Assembly (NCBI GenBank): GCA_016713785.1
Contig: JADJOM010000003.1
Location: 1,941,501-2,005,500 of the forward strand
DNA: 64,000 nt
Direction of reading: 5' to 3'
From: Gemmatimonadota bacterium
GTDB taxonomy: Bacteria > Gemmatimonadota > Gemmatimonadetes > Gemmatimonadales > GWC2-71-9
The translations under genes and the position numbers were made by a program. The notes beneath the pieces were generated by a model. The model worked only from the letters and a program-made list of their open reading frames with translations, was not told the origin of the DNA and did not search any database. Below are positions 25,345 to 34,858 of this stretch, piece after piece (position 1 is the stretch's first letter; each line of letters begins with the position of its first letter).

Positions 25345-26841
25345 ATGGATCGGATCCCTGACACCCCGGCCCCAGTCCCCCCGGCGACGCCCGACCGGCG
25401 GGGGCTCGATCGCGCCCTGATTCACGGGGTCGCCTGGACCGGTGCCTTCCGCTGGATCACCCAGCTGCTCAACTGGGGCATCACGATCGCGCTTGCCAGA
25501 GTGCTCAGCCCCGCGGACTACGGTCTGTACGGTTACGCCACCCTGTACGTCAATCTGGTGCAGCTGGTCAACGAGTTCGGGCTCGGCGCCGCGATCGTCC
25601 GTCGCCGTGACCTCGACGATCACCAGATCTCCGCCCTGGGCGGGCTATCGATGGCACTCGGGCTCTGTCTGTTCGGCCTCTCGTTCCTCACTGCGCCCCT
25701 GGTCGCAGCCTTCTTCAACGCGCCCGACCTGCGCTGGCCGCTGGTGCTGCTGAGCGGCCTGTTCATCACCACCGCCCTGAAGGTACTGCCGAAGTCGCTG
25801 CTCTCGCGCGATCTCCAGTTCCGCCGGGTGGCCTCGCTCGACGCGATCGAGGCCGGCTGCCAGGGCGTGGCCACCCTCATCCTGGCGCTGCTCGGTTTCC
25901 GCTTCTGGTCCCTGATGGCCGGGATGGTGCTCGGCGCCGTGGTGAGCGCCACACTCGCCCTCATGTGGCGGCCCCATCGCATCGCCTGGCCCCGTAGGTG
26001 GAGCGAGGTGAGCAGCGCGGTGGGCTTTGGCACCCACATCATGGTGTCCCGCCTGGCCTGGTACGCGTATTCGAACGCCGACAATGCCGTGGTCGGCAAG
26101 CGGCTGGGACAGGTGCTGCTCGGCGCCTACAACCACGCGTGGACCCTCGCCAGCCTCCCGGTGGATCGCATCAGCGGCCTGGTGGCCCAGGTCACCCCCG
26201 CAATCTTCTCCGCGGTCCAGCACGACCTCCCGGCCCTGCGGCGCTACCTGCTCAAAGTGACCGAGGGGCTCGCGCTGCTCACTTTCCCGCTGGCATTCGG
26301 GCTGGCCTCCATCACCGACCTCTTCGTGGTGGTGGTCCTCGGCGATCGCTGGTGGCCCGCGATCGCGCCCCTGGCGATCCTGACATTCTACGGCGGACTG
26401 CGCTCCATCACCGCCACCTACCCCCACGTGCTGCAGGCGGTCGGGCAGTCCGGGCTGGCCATGCGGCTCAATCTGCTCGGCATCGCGATCCTGCTGCCGC
26501 TGTTCCTGATCGGGTCCCACTGGGGGCTGGCCGGGGTGGCGATGGGCTGGGTGGTGGGCTACCCGTTCCTCGTGCTGGTCCAGTTCCGCGCGGTCCAGCG
26601 GGCGGCCGGACTGGGCTTCGGCGAGTACCTCGACGCCGTGCGGCCGCCCCTGATCGCCTCGGTGGCGATGGCCGCGGTCGTACTGGCCGTCCGGCTCGTG
26701 ATGCCGGGCACCTGGTCCGACGCCTGGCATCTCGGCGCGGCCGTGCTCGCGGGCGCCGTGGCCTACCCTGCCGTTATGCTGCTTGCCTTCGGCGACCGCC
26801 TGAGCAGCCTCAAAGCCCTGGCCCGGGAGATCCGGAAATGA
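25345..26841 (+). CDS. Wzx-type polysaccharide flippase (MOP superfamily)
   Basis: This is a 498-residue membrane protein with about twelve to fourteen helices, predicted to flip lipid-linked repeat units across the inner membrane. It has a typical start (IHGVAWTGAFRWITQLLNWGI), the LSPADYGLYGYA motif near residue 55 and ARVLSPADYG, all characteristic of the Polysacc_synt/Wzx group that precedes Wzy polymerisation. It fits with the Wzy-like gene at 31,978. Its stop overlaps the start of the following sulfotransferase by three bases. A divergent gap of 207 bases upstream, containing TATTAT at 25,244-25,249, should hold its promoter. Confidence 0.9.
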   Translation: MDRIPDTPAPVPPATPDRRGLDRALIHGVAWTGAFRWITQLLNWGITIALARVLSPADYGLYGYATLYVNLVQLVNEFGLGAAIVRRRDLDDHQISALGGLSMALGLCLFGLSFLTAPLVAAFFNAPDLRWPLVLLSGLFITTALKVLPKSLLSRDLQFRRVASLDAIEAGCQGVATLILALLGFRFWSLMAGMVLGAVVSATLALMWRPHRIAWPRRWSEVSSAVGFGTHIMVSRLAWYAYSNADNAVVGKRLGQVLLGAYNHAWTLASLPVDRISGLVAQVTPAIFSAVQHDLPALRRYLLKVTEGLALLTFPLAFGLASITDLFVVVVLGDRWWPAIAPLAILTFYGGLRSITATYPHVLQAVGQSGLAMRLNLLGIAILLPLFLIGSHWGLAGVAMGWVVGYPFLVLVQFRAVQRAAGLGFGEYLDAVRPPLIASVAMAAVVLAVRLVMPGTWSDAWHLGAAVLAGAVAYPAVMLLAFGDRLSSLKALAREIRK

Positions 26842-27761
26842 CCGCGCCGCCGTTCTTCATTGTCGGCTTCCAGCGCAGCGGCACCACGCTGCTCCGGCTG
26901 ATGCTGGACAATCACCCCGACATCGCGATCCCGCTCGACACCGTGGGGCTATGGGCCCGCTACGAGGACCGCCTGGCGGACTATGGCGGACTCGCCGACG
27001 AGGCCGAGGTCGGCCGCATGGTCCGGGACATCCTGGCCGACGAACGGATCCGGCTGTGGCAGGTCCCGCTGGCGGCGGACCACATCCTTGCCCTCCGGCG
27101 CTACCCGGGCCTGCCCGGCCTGATGGATGCGTTCCATCTGGCCTACGCGGAGGCGCGCGGCAAGCGGCAGTGGGGCGACAAGGATCCGGGCAACATGCAT
27201 CGCATCGACCGGCTGCACCGCTGGTTTCCCACCTGCCGCATCGTGCACATCATCCGTGATGGGCGGGACGCCTGCCTCTCGCATCGGGGACAGTCCTTCG
27301 GAGTGCAGGACCTCACCGAGTGCGCCGACCTGTGGCGCGAGCAGGTCGAGTGGGTGCGCCGGATGGGCGTACTCCTCGGCGCCTCCCGGTACCACGAGCT
27401 GCAGTACGAGGACCTCGTCGCGCGGCCCGAGGAGGTGCTCCGGGGCGTAGCCGCCTTCCTGGGGCTCCCGTGGGCGCCCGAGATGCTCACCTACCATGAG
27501 CGGGTAGACCGCTCGGTCCCCGAGGAGAAGCGCCACCTCTGGCCCTTGCTGAACCAGCGCCCGGTGGCCGACAACGCCGGCCGCTGGCGGGAGGGGATGA
27601 CCGCGGGCGAGCGGATCTGCTTCGAGCGTCGCGCCGGGCGAATGCTCGCCAAACTGGGGTACGAGACCCTGCCCTCGCCGCTGCCCCGCGCGCCCTTCAC
27701 GGAACTCCGCCTCCTGGGCCGCCGCTACTGGCGCGCCCTGCGTGCCCGTGCCGGAGCCTGA
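26838..27761 (+). CDS. Sulfotransferase family protein
   Basis: This 307-residue protein carries the 5'-phosphosulfate loop FIVGFQRSGTTLLRLML (residues about 6-22) and the 3'-phosphate motif RIVHIIRDGRDACLSH, both hallmarks of PAPS-dependent sulfotransferases. ELQYEDLVARPEEVL is another usual segment. The likely acceptor is the polysaccharide or its lipid-linked precursor. The ATG at 26,838 overlaps the flippase stop, and the next glycosyltransferase starts five bases after its stop, so the three genes form an operon. Confidence 0.88.
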   Translation: MTAPPFFIVGFQRSGTTLLRLMLDNHPDIAIPLDTVGLWARYEDRLADYGGLADEAEVGRMVRDILADERIRLWQVPLAADHILALRRYPGLPGLMDAFHLAYAEARGKRQWGDKDPGNMHRIDRLHRWFPTCRIVHIIRDGRDACLSHRGQSFGVQDLTECADLWREQVEWVRRMGVLLGASRYHELQYEDLVARPEEVLRGVAAFLGLPWAPEMLTYHERVDRSVPEEKRHLWPLLNQRPVADNAGRWREGMTAGERICFERRAGRMLAKLGYETLPSPLPRAPFTELRLLGRRYWRALRARAGA

Positions 27762-27765
27762 GCGC

Positions 27766-29160
27766 ATGACGCTGCACGTGCTCCTGGTGAGCTACTTCTA
27801 TCCGCCGGCGCCCGAGGTGGGGGGCCTCCGCGCCGCCAAGGTCGCGGCCGCGCTCCGCGCCCGGGGCCACCGGGTCACGGTGCTCACCGCCTGCCTCCCG
27901 AACGAGGGGGCGCGGATCCGGGTGGAGGAGCCGGGGCTGCGCGTGGAGACGGTGGTCCCGTGGCGGCATCCGCAGCAGGCGTGGCACGACTGGCGGACCC
28001 GCGCCGCGCCGACTCAGGGGGAGCCCGCGCCGCCTGCCGCGGCGCCCGCCAATCGTGGCTGGGACCCTGAGGAGCGGGTGCCGCGGTGGAAACGCTGGAT
28101 CCTCTCGTTCCTCTGGCTGCCGGACTACCGCCAGGGCTTCATCCCGGCCGTGACCCGTGCCGCACGCAAGCGGCTCGCGGCCGACCCGGCAGACGTCCTC
28201 TACACCACGGCCCCACCCTTCTCCACCCACCTGGCGGGCCTCTGGCTGGCGTGGCGCACCGGGTTGCCGTGGATCACCGAGTTTCGTGATCCGTGGAGCG
28301 ACAATCCGTGGAAGCCAGCCCGGCTCCGGAGCCGCCCGGCGGAGGCGGTGGGCCGCTGGCTCGAGCACGCTTGCCTGCGGGCCTCGGTGCGCGTCATCCC
28401 CGTCTCCGACGGGATCGCGGGACTGCTGGCCGCCAAGCTGCCGCCAGCGCTGCGGGCCAGGGTCGAGACGGTCCGGAATGGCATCGACGACCTAGCGCCG
28501 GTGCCGGAGGCGCCCCTGCCGGGCGCCCCGCTCCGGATCACCTACGTCGGGTCGTTCTACCTCGACCGGGACCCGCGGCTCTTCCTGGAGGCGCTGGCCA
28601 CGGTGGTGGCGCGGCACCCGGGGATCCGGGACCGCCTGCTGGTGGACTTCGTGGGGCACTGCCGGAGCTTCGGGACCGTCGACGTGGAGGCCGAGGTACG
28701 CCGGCTCGACCTCGAGGACCGCGTCACCTTCCGCGACTGGGTGCCGCACGAGGAGAGCCGTCGGCTGGTCGGCGGGGCGTCACTCCTGCTGCTGCTGGCC
28801 CGCGGACAGCCGGTGCAGATTCCCAACAAGCTCTACGAATACCTGGGGACCCGCCGGCCGATCCTGGCCTTCGTGGACGCGGAGGGGGAATGTGCGGTCA
28901 TGCTGCGACAGGTGGGCGGGCACCAGGTCGTCACCGACACCGACGCTGGCACGGCGGTGCTGGCCCTGGAGCGCGCCCTGGGCCTCGTCGCCGACCCCAC
29001 TGCGCGCGCCCCCGACGCGGGGCTGCTCTCGCAGTGGACCAGCGCGGTGCAGATGCGCCGGCTGGTCGAGCTCATCGAGTCGGTGGTGCCCCCCCGAAGC
29101 CGTAGCGCGCCAGCGCCGGCGCCAGCACCGACTCCAGCACCACCTGCTGCTCCGCGGTGA
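27766..29160 (+). CDS. GT4-like glycosyltransferase
   Basis: This is a 464-residue GT-B enzyme. The N-terminus reads MTLHVLLVSYFYPPAPEVGG, a GT4 opening, and the C-terminal domain has ITYVGSFYLDRDP and QIPNKLYEYLGTRRPILAF. DVLYTTAPPFSTHLAG and WITEFRDPW are also seen in GT4s of exopolysaccharide loci. The ATG at 27,766 is chosen over GTG 27,742 because it lies just after the previous stop. The end is odd: residues after about 440 are an alanine- and proline-rich tail that overlaps the convergent sulfotransferase gene by 89 bases. Confidence 0.84.
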   Translation: MTLHVLLVSYFYPPAPEVGGLRAAKVAAALRARGHRVTVLTACLPNEGARIRVEEPGLRVETVVPWRHPQQAWHDWRTRAAPTQGEPAPPAAAPANRGWDPEERVPRWKRWILSFLWLPDYRQGFIPAVTRAARKRLAADPADVLYTTAPPFSTHLAGLWLAWRTGLPWITEFRDPWSDNPWKPARLRSRPAEAVGRWLEHACLRASVRVIPVSDGIAGLLAAKLPPALRARVETVRNGIDDLAPVPEAPLPGAPLRITYVGSFYLDRDPRLFLEALATVVARHPGIRDRLLVDFVGHCRSFGTVDVEAEVRRLDLEDRVTFRDWVPHEESRRLVGGASLLLLLARGQPVQIPNKLYEYLGTRRPILAFVDAEGECAVMLRQVGGHQVVTDTDAGTAVLALERALGLVADPTARAPDAGLLSQWTSAVQMRRLVELIESVVPPRSRSAPAPAPAPTPAPPAAPR

Positions 29161-29959
29161 GGTCGCGGCGCCACCGGTCGTTTTCGCTGCGGAAGGGGTG
29201 GGCCCGGACCACCGCGTCGAACCCCGGCGTCCACTCCAGCCCGGCGAAGGCGACCGCGGAGCGATAGGCGGCGATCGGGTCGCGGCAGATGTCCTCGTAG
29301 CGCAGTTCCAGCACCTCGGTGGGCGCCACGGCGCGCTTTCCCTCCTCCATCGCCTCCATCAGGATCTTCCACTGGATGCCACCGAGGGCGACGAAGGAGC
29401 GGTGGTGCCGTTCCCACTCGGCGCGGTGCTCCGCGGAGAGTTCCCCCCAGCCCCACCCTTCCGGGCCCCGCCAGCCACTCCACCAGGGCATCCGCAGCAT
29501 CGAGGCCGTCACCGGACGGCCATCGCGCGAGACGTGGATCAGGCGCACGTCCGGGAACAGCGCCTTGAAGAACCCCACCCGCGGCCAACCGGTGACCTTG
29601 AAGAGCAGCCGCTGGCGGGCCCCGGTGGGCACGGTGGCGCAGCGGGCCAGGAGGGCCCGCTGCACGTGCGGCAGCAGGTCGTCGGCCCGGAGGTCACGGT
29701 GGGGCATGGTGAAACCCGGGAAGACCGCGTCCCAGAACGGGTACGATTCCCCCGGGTCGAAGGTGTGCCGGAAGCCGCGGCCCAGCAGCGGCAGGTCCAC
29801 GCCCCGCAGCACCAGCCGGTTGATCCACGGCTTGTAGGCCCAGCGATCCTCGAGATCGGCAAGCCAGGCCACGTGGGGGTGCCGGGTGAACAGGTGGTGA
29901 AAGACGGTCGAGCCGCTCCGCCCGACACCCACGATCACGATTGGCCGGTCGAGACTCAT
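29072..29959 (-). CDS. Sulfotransferase family protein
   Basis: This 295-residue protein has the PAPS-binding loop IVIVGVGRSGSTVFHHLF (residues about 6-23) and VRLIHVSRDGRPVTAS as the 3'-phosphate site. YEDICRDPIAAY follows. It is a third copy, not closely similar in sequence to the other two. Its ATG at 29,959 overlaps the stop of the GT4 gene upstream by four bases. The 3' end overlaps the GT4 gene on the opposite strand. The acceptor is unknown. Confidence 0.86.
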   Translation of the reverse strand: MSLDRPIVIVGVGRSGSTVFHHLFTRHPHVAWLADLEDRWAYKPWINRLVLRGVDLPLLGRGFRHTFDPGESYPFWDAVFPGFTMPHRDLRADDLLPHVQRALLARCATVPTGARQRLLFKVTGWPRVGFFKALFPDVRLIHVSRDGRPVTASMLRMPWWSGWRGPEGWGWGELSAEHRAEWERHHRSFVALGGIQWKILMEAMEEGKRAVAPTEVLELRYEDICRDPIAAYRSAVAFAGLEWTPGFDAVVRAHPFRSENDRWRRDLTAEQQVVLESVLAPALARYGFGGAPPTR

Positions 29960-31077
29960 CGCGGCAACGCCCGTTGGTAGAGGGTTTCGTACTTGCGCAC
30001 GGTCGCATCGAGCCCGAACTGCTCCAGCACCCGGGCGCGGCCGGCGGCGACGTCGCGTGCCCGCTGGGCGTCGCCTCCCAGCGCGTGGCGCCAGGCGCGC
30101 GCCATCGCGGGCGGATCGACCGGAGGCACCAGCCGGTGCCGCAGTGCCTCGCCCAGCACCCGCGCGTTCCCCCCCACGTCGGTCACCACGGGGCAGAGGC
30201 CGGCGCTCATTGCCTCCAGCACCCCGATGGAAGTGCCTTCGCTGCGCGAACAGAGGGTGAACAGGCTGAACGCCGAGAGCAGTGAGGTGGTGTCGTCGCG
30301 CCAGCCGAGCAGGTGCACGCCGTCGCTGATCCCCAGTTCCCGCGCCCGCGCCAGCAGCGCTTCCCGCTGGCTGCCGTCCCCGGCAATCACCAGCACTGGC
30401 ACCGGGTGGCCGTCCCACTGGCGCCGGAACTCCCCGTAGGCCTCGACCATCACGTCGTACCCCTTGATCGGCTCCAGGCGCCCGATGCTGCCGATGATCG
30501 GCACGTCGGGGGCGAGCCGGAGCTCGGCCCGCAGCAGGCCATCGTCGGGCCGGGGGGCGTAGACGTCGGTGTCGATTCCATTCTCGACCAGCACCAACCG
30601 TTTCGGGTGGGCCACGACCGACCGGGCCATCTGGTCCAGCAGCACCTGCGACACCGGGACGATGACATCGCTCAGGCGGGAGGCGAGGTTGCCGATCAGC
30701 CGTGCGGTCCACGGATCCGGATGCTGCCGCCCGTGCTCGGTGTGCACCACCCAGGGCACCCCGGCGAGGCGGGCGGCCCGCGCCGTCTTGTACCAGACCC
30801 CCTGGTGACTGTGCACCACCGACGGGGCAATCTCGCGAATGACGCGCGCGAAGGCGGCCGGGCGCAGCAGTGACAGGCGCCCCTGATTAAACGGCTGGTG
30901 CATTGTCGCGAAGGCCTCGAGCCCCTGGGCGTTCACCCCGAAGTAGCTGAGCACCAGCACATGGGACTCGAAGCGGGATGGGTCCAGGCGCCGCACCAGG
31001 TCGGCAAAAACCCGCTCCATGCCCCCATACCCCAGGTTCTGCACGACATGGAGCACCCGCAGGCGGTTCACCGGCAC
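29956..31077 (-). CDS. GT4 glycosyltransferase, XrtA-associated type
   Basis: This is a 373-residue glycosyltransferase. It begins LRVLHVVQNLGYGGMERVFADL and has the donor half GSIGRLEPIKGYDVMVEA and the E-x7-E motif SEGTSIGVLEAM. Its N-terminal layout (GGMERV, then a HxxG-like HSHQGVWYKT) is common for Stp-type transferases in exosortase/PEP-CTERM loci, which is a resemblance only. The first ten bases overlap the stop of the deacetylase gene. The last four bases overlap the start of the sulfotransferase. Confidence 0.86.
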   Translation of the reverse strand: MPVNRLRVLHVVQNLGYGGMERVFADLVRRLDPSRFESHVLVLSYFGVNAQGLEAFATMHQPFNQGRLSLLRPAAFARVIREIAPSVVHSHQGVWYKTARAARLAGVPWVVHTEHGRQHPDPWTARLIGNLASRLSDVIVPVSQVLLDQMARSVVAHPKRLVLVENGIDTDVYAPRPDDGLLRAELRLAPDVPIIGSIGRLEPIKGYDVMVEAYGEFRRQWDGHPVPVLVIAGDGSQREALLARARELGISDGVHLLGWRDDTTSLLSAFSLFTLCSRSEGTSIGVLEAMSAGLCPVVTDVGGNARVLGEALRHRLVPPVDPPAMARAWRHALGGDAQRARDVAAGRARVLEQFGLDATVRKYETLYQRALPR

Positions 31078-31958
31078 AGCAGCCCCGCGAGGCGCAGCTG
31101 GAACCCCTCGAGCGAGAGGCCGGCCGGCACGTTATACCGCGGCACGGCCAGCGCATGGTGCTCCGGTCCCCGCCACCCGCCCTCGACCAGCAGCCCCATC
31201 GTGTACCCAGCGGCCGCCGCCGCGGCCGCCACCGCCGGGGAACTGTGGCCGTACGGGTAGCTGAGTACTGGGGCGGGCGCACCGACGTGCTCGCGGAGCC
31301 ACGCCAGTGGCCGGGCCAGTTCCTCGGCGAGGAGCGCCCCATCGAGCCGCGGGAGGCTGGGGTGACCCCACGTATGCGACCCGAGGGTCGCACCGGGGCG
31401 GCGGGCCAGCGCCATGACCGCCTCCATCGGCGCACTGCGGCAGGGGGCCGGCATCGTGGCCACCGGGAGCCCGGCCCCGCGCGCCCAGGCGAGGACCTCC
31501 GCCTGGCGCCCCTGACAGTGCGTCAGGGCGTGGTCACGGTGCGCAGGGGCCAGCTCCGCGCCGGCGAGGGCGTCCCACCAGAAGGTCACCCCGTCCAGCA
31601 TCCCGGGGCACACGAACAGGGTCGCGGGCAACCCCCGCTGCGCCAGGGCATCGAAGCCTGCAGTGACCGCGCCGAGATATGCGTCATCGAAGGTAATCGC
31701 CACCCGTGGCCGGCCAGTGGTGATGGCGGTATCGAGCTCGGCCAGAGGGACCACGTCAGCGACGGCGGTGAGCGCATCGAGCTGCTCGGCGAAGCGTCGC
31801 ACCGGCAGGTGCAGCGAGCGGTCGCCCGCGGGCAGCACGCCCTCCGGCAGGATATTGTGGTAGGCAAGAACCAGTGCCCAGCCGCGCATCCGCCGCCGGT
31901 GCAGCGCCGCGGCGCCGGAATGGAGGAGGCCACGCTCGACCAGCGACTTGAGGCTCAC
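31068..31958 (-). CDS. Polysaccharide deacetylase (NodB-type)
   Basis: This is a 296-residue protein with intact catalytic motifs: ITFDDAYLGAV (about residues 87-97), SHTWGHPSL with the two metal histidines, and SYPYGHSS. The start is set at GTG 31,958; a longer in-frame reading to 32,129 is a low-complexity tail that lies inside the upstream ligase gene. The N-terminus (MSLKSLVERGLLHSG) has no signal peptide. It would deacetylate polymer or a precursor. It overlaps the downstream GT4 gene by ten bases and follows the Wzy-like gene by 19 bases. Confidence 0.83.
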   Translation of the reverse strand: MSLKSLVERGLLHSGAAALHRRRMRGWALVLAYHNILPEGVLPAGDRSLHLPVRRFAEQLDALTAVADVVPLAELDTAITTGRPRVAITFDDAYLGAVTAGFDALAQRGLPATLFVCPGMLDGVTFWWDALAGAELAPAHRDHALTHCQGRQAEVLAWARGAGLPVATMPAPCRSAPMEAVMALARRPGATLGSHTWGHPSLPRLDGALLAEELARPLAWLREHVGAPAPVLSYPYGHSSPAVAAAAAAAGYTMGLLVEGGWRGPEHHALAVPRYNVPAGLSLEGFQLRLAGLLCR

Positions 31959-31977
31959 GTTCGGACGCCCGCCAGGC

Positions 31978-33435
31978 TCACCGCGACCGTTCCCGCAGTT
32001 CAGGCGCCAGCGGGCGGGCAGGCGTGCCAGGCGGCGGGAGCGGCCATGGGGCCGGGACCGCGGGGCCCCAGCCGCCGCCGCGGCCGCGGCGCGGCACGGC
32101 GACGGGGATGTCTCCCCCCGTCCCGCCACCCAGTTCTTCCTGCTCCTTCATCTGGATGCAGCGCAGCATGCCCAGGTGGAACGCGGTGAGCACGTAGATC
32201 ACGTCCAGGTAGGCGAAGGAGACGAAAAACCCGGCGGAAGCGAAGCCCAGGAATGCCACCGGCAGGTAGGTGGCGCAGGAATAGAGCAGCCTCCGCTCGG
32301 GATCCGATTGTCGCCAGGAGGCGGGCAAGCGTCGCTGCAGCCGGAGCCCCTCCAGGATGCAGCCGAACACCAGCATGCCGAACAGCACCAGCCCGGGGAC
32401 GCCCATCTCGGCCCCGATCTGCATGAAGGAGTTGTGCGCGGCGGACCACTTCACGCCTGCCGACCCCGGGTCCTCACTGTGGGCGGTGGCCAGCGGCGAC
32501 ATGGTGCCCTCGGCCCGCCCGAACTGCCCGGCGCCGAGGCCAGTCGCGGGATTGCGCATCATGTAGCCGAAAGCGCGCTTGATCAGCTCCATGCGGCCCT
32601 GGCTGGCGTCCCAGTTGTAGTCCTGCGAAGGCACGAGGATGGTCTGCATCTGCTCCCAATACCCGGCGGGCGCAGCGACACCGACGCCGACCAGGCAGAG
32701 GACCACGAAGGCCATGCGCTTGGCGATCGGCACCTCCCGCAACAAGACCAGCAGCCCCCCCCCCACGCACACCAGGCCCACGAACGCACCGCGCGAGCCG
32801 GTCCGGGCGATCGTGGCACCCAGCGCGGCGAGCGTGGCCATGCTGAACAGCTTTCCCATGCCCTTGGATGACTGGAACAGAAGCAGGGTGATTGCGATCC
32901 CGACCACCGCCACCAGCCCGATATCGTTGGAGTCGTAGGCGTAGCCGTTCTGGATCCGGGCGATCTCGTCGTCGCCGTGCTGCGTCACTTTGAAGACCAG
33001 GATCGAGAGGATGGCGAGGGAGCCCACGGCGGCCACGAATCCCCACAGGAGCGTCAGCAGGTCACGGGTGTCGCGCACTGCGAGGATCAGCAGCAGGGCA
33101 AGGACAATGGTCTTGGAATACTCGGTGAAGACGAACATCGCGGTGCCGCCCGGGGAGATACTGAGCGGAATGCTGGCCACCGACCAGACGCCGAGCGCGG
33201 CGATGAGCCGCGCCGGCCACAGCTTGAGGACCGATCGGTCGGCCAGGCCCGAGGGGTTCATCATGGCATAGGCCATGGTGAGCCCGGTGAGCACCAGCGC
33301 GGGCCGCAACTGCACCATGATCGGGAAGTGCAGGTGACTCTTGCCGACGGCGACGATGATGAGCAGGAACAGCGCCGCCCGGTACAGGTCGAACCGGGGA
33401 AGGAGCGAGCGAGAGGACAACGCGGTGGTGGCCAT
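31978..33435 (-). CDS. O-antigen ligase/polymerase-like membrane protein (Wzy_C)
   Basis: This is a 485-residue polytopic protein with about ten helices. Its large periplasmic loop carries GRMELIKRAFGYMMRNPATGLGAGQF and, about 30 residues later, AHNSFMQIGAEMGVPGL. The arginine and histidine in these two segments are the conserved features of the Wzy_C/WaaL family. It would polymerise repeat units or ligate the polymer to an acceptor. The C-terminal 50 residues are proline- and arginine-rich. The ATG at 33,435 is preferred because GGAG lies 11 bases upstream; GTG 33,447 would overlap the previous stop. Confidence 0.87.
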   Translation of the reverse strand: MATTALSSRSLLPRFDLYRAALFLLIIVAVGKSHLHFPIMVQLRPALVLTGLTMAYAMMNPSGLADRSVLKLWPARLIAALGVWSVASIPLSISPGGTAMFVFTEYSKTIVLALLLILAVRDTRDLLTLLWGFVAAVGSLAILSILVFKVTQHGDDEIARIQNGYAYDSNDIGLVAVVGIAITLLLFQSSKGMGKLFSMATLAALGATIARTGSRGAFVGLVCVGGGLLVLLREVPIAKRMAFVVLCLVGVGVAAPAGYWEQMQTILVPSQDYNWDASQGRMELIKRAFGYMMRNPATGLGAGQFGRAEGTMSPLATAHSEDPGSAGVKWSAAHNSFMQIGAEMGVPGLVLFGMLVFGCILEGLRLQRRLPASWRQSDPERRLLYSCATYLPVAFLGFASAGFFVSFAYLDVIYVLTAFHLGMLRCIQMKEQEELGGGTGGDIPVAVPRRGRGGGWGPAVPAPWPLPPPGTPARPLAPELRERSR

Positions 33436-33440
33436 CGCGG

Positions 33441-34673
33441 TCAGCACTCCAGCGCGGCCAGGAGCCGCGCTTCATCGTGACGCCAGGCGTAACGGTCTGC
33501 CACCGCCTGACGGCCATTCTCACCCAGCCGCCGGCAGCGCTCCGGGTCCCGGAGGAGGCCGATCAGCCCGTCAGCAAAACCCCGTGCATCGTCCACGGGC
33601 AGCAGGATGCCGGCGTCGGCATCCTCGAGGATTCGCCGGGTGGAGGGAAGATCGGTAGCGGCCACCGGCAGGCCGGCCGCCATGTAGTCAAACAGCTTGT
33701 TGGCCAGGGTGATGCGCACGTGGCTCCCGTCCAGGAACGGCTGCAGGCCAACGTCGGCATGCCGGTACCACGCGGCCAACTCGGCGTGCGGACGCCAACC
33801 GGCGAACAGCACGTGCTCGGCGACGCCCAGTCGACCGGCCGCCGCCTCTGCCTCCGCCCGCGCGGGGCCGTCACCCACTACGACGAGCAGGGTGCCGGGC
33901 ATGCTCGCCAGCACAAGCGGCATCGCCTCGACCGCCTTCAGCACGCCGCGGTCCTGGATGATGGTGCCCACGAAGAGCAGGACCGGGCGGCCCTGGTAGG
34001 GAAGCAGTGGCGGTGGCATGGGACGGTCCCCGGCCAAGTCCTCCGGATGCTCTGGCGTGTTGCCCAGGATGACCAGCCGCTCGGGCCGGACCCCGAGGGC
34101 GACGGCGCGCTGTCGCGATTCCTCCGAAACCACGAACACCACCTCGAACCGGGGCAGGATCAGGCGCTCGAGCCACTCGGCCACCCGCGGATTCCGAACC
34201 AGGTGGTCGGACCACCCCATCGGTTCGAACTGCCAGAGCGTTCGAAGGAACTCGGGATAGACCTCGACCATGTCGAAGTACACCGGCAGGCCGAGCCACC
34301 GGCCCACCCATAGCGCGGTGGGCCCGAGCGGCAGGTCGGCCACCAGGATCCCGTCGGCGCCGACCGTCCGCGCCACCCGCCAGATCGCGAGGATCCAGAA
34401 CGGGTTGAAGAAGTACGGGAAGTTGATCGCCTTGTTGACCAGCCGGGGCCCGAGCGCCGGCAGCCGGTGCACGGTCATCCAGCCGGTCTGCTCCACCCGG
34501 GGATCCCGGGTCTCGTTCCGGGCCACGAGGTGTACTTCATGGCCCGCGGCCGCGAGGCTGCGGGTTTCCTTGACCACCCGGGTGGCACCCTTGGGCCAGT
34601 CGCCGTCATAGACATACACCAGCCGCCGGGGTCGCCGGGCCGGCCGCGGTCCCGCCACCGCCGTATCCGCCAC
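33441..34673 (-). CDS. GT4 glycosyltransferase
   Basis: This is a 410-residue GT-B enzyme. It begins close to RLVYVYDGDWPKGATRVVKE, has VLLFVGTIIQDRG and VVVGDGPAR in the donor domain, and VRITLANKLFDYMAAGLPVAATD in place of the usual E-x7-E. That last form is common in fucosyl/N-acetylamino-sugar transferases, but the donor is not known. The GTG start at 34,673 shares a base with the stop of the DUF5989 gene; a GTG at 34,658 is possible. The reading continues upstream without function. Confidence 0.83.
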   Translation of the reverse strand: MADTAVAGPRPARRPRRLVYVYDGDWPKGATRVVKETRSLAAAGHEVHLVARNETRDPRVEQTGWMTVHRLPALGPRLVNKAINFPYFFNPFWILAIWRVARTVGADGILVADLPLGPTALWVGRWLGLPVYFDMVEVYPEFLRTLWQFEPMGWSDHLVRNPRVAEWLERLILPRFEVVFVVSEESRQRAVALGVRPERLVILGNTPEHPEDLAGDRPMPPPLLPYQGRPVLLFVGTIIQDRGVLKAVEAMPLVLASMPGTLLVVVGDGPARAEAEAAAGRLGVAEHVLFAGWRPHAELAAWYRHADVGLQPFLDGSHVRITLANKLFDYMAAGLPVAATDLPSTRRILEDADAGILLPVDDARGFADGLIGLLRDPERCRRLGENGRQAVADRYAWRHDEARLLAALEC

Positions 34674-34831
34674 TAGAAGATCGTGTAGATGAACGGCGCC
34701 AGCGCCGAGCCCTTCGCGAAGACCAGCAGCGTACCCACCAGCGTGAGGATCAGGATCAGGGGTAGCAGCCACCACTTCTTCCGGACCCGCATGAAGGCCC
34801 ACAACTCGCCGATCAGACTCGACTTCGCCAC
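34673..34831 (-). CDS. DUF5989 small membrane protein
   Basis: This 52-residue gene is easily missed. From GTG 34,831 behind GGAGG it reads VAKSSLIGELWAFMRVRKKW, followed by a single helix at about residues 21-39 and a tail ending GSALAPFIYTIF. That layout (LIGELW, RVRKKWWLLP, GSALAPFIYT) is the signature of the DUF5989 family, which is found next to carbamoyltransferases and SxtJ-like proteins. It likely sits in the inner membrane. No function is known. It lies 27 bases after the SxtJ-like gene. Confidence 0.85.
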   Translation of the reverse strand: MAKSSLIGELWAFMRVRKKWWLLPLILILTLVGTLLVFAKGSALAPFIYTIF

Positions 34832-34858
34832 TGCGCCTCCTGGCTTGGAGATACACGT

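Noticed and set aside
31978..33435. Exosortase candidate among membrane proteins
   Set aside because: The loop motifs and layout are of the Wzy_C/O-antigen-ligase family; no exosortase-type Cys and Arg pattern seen.
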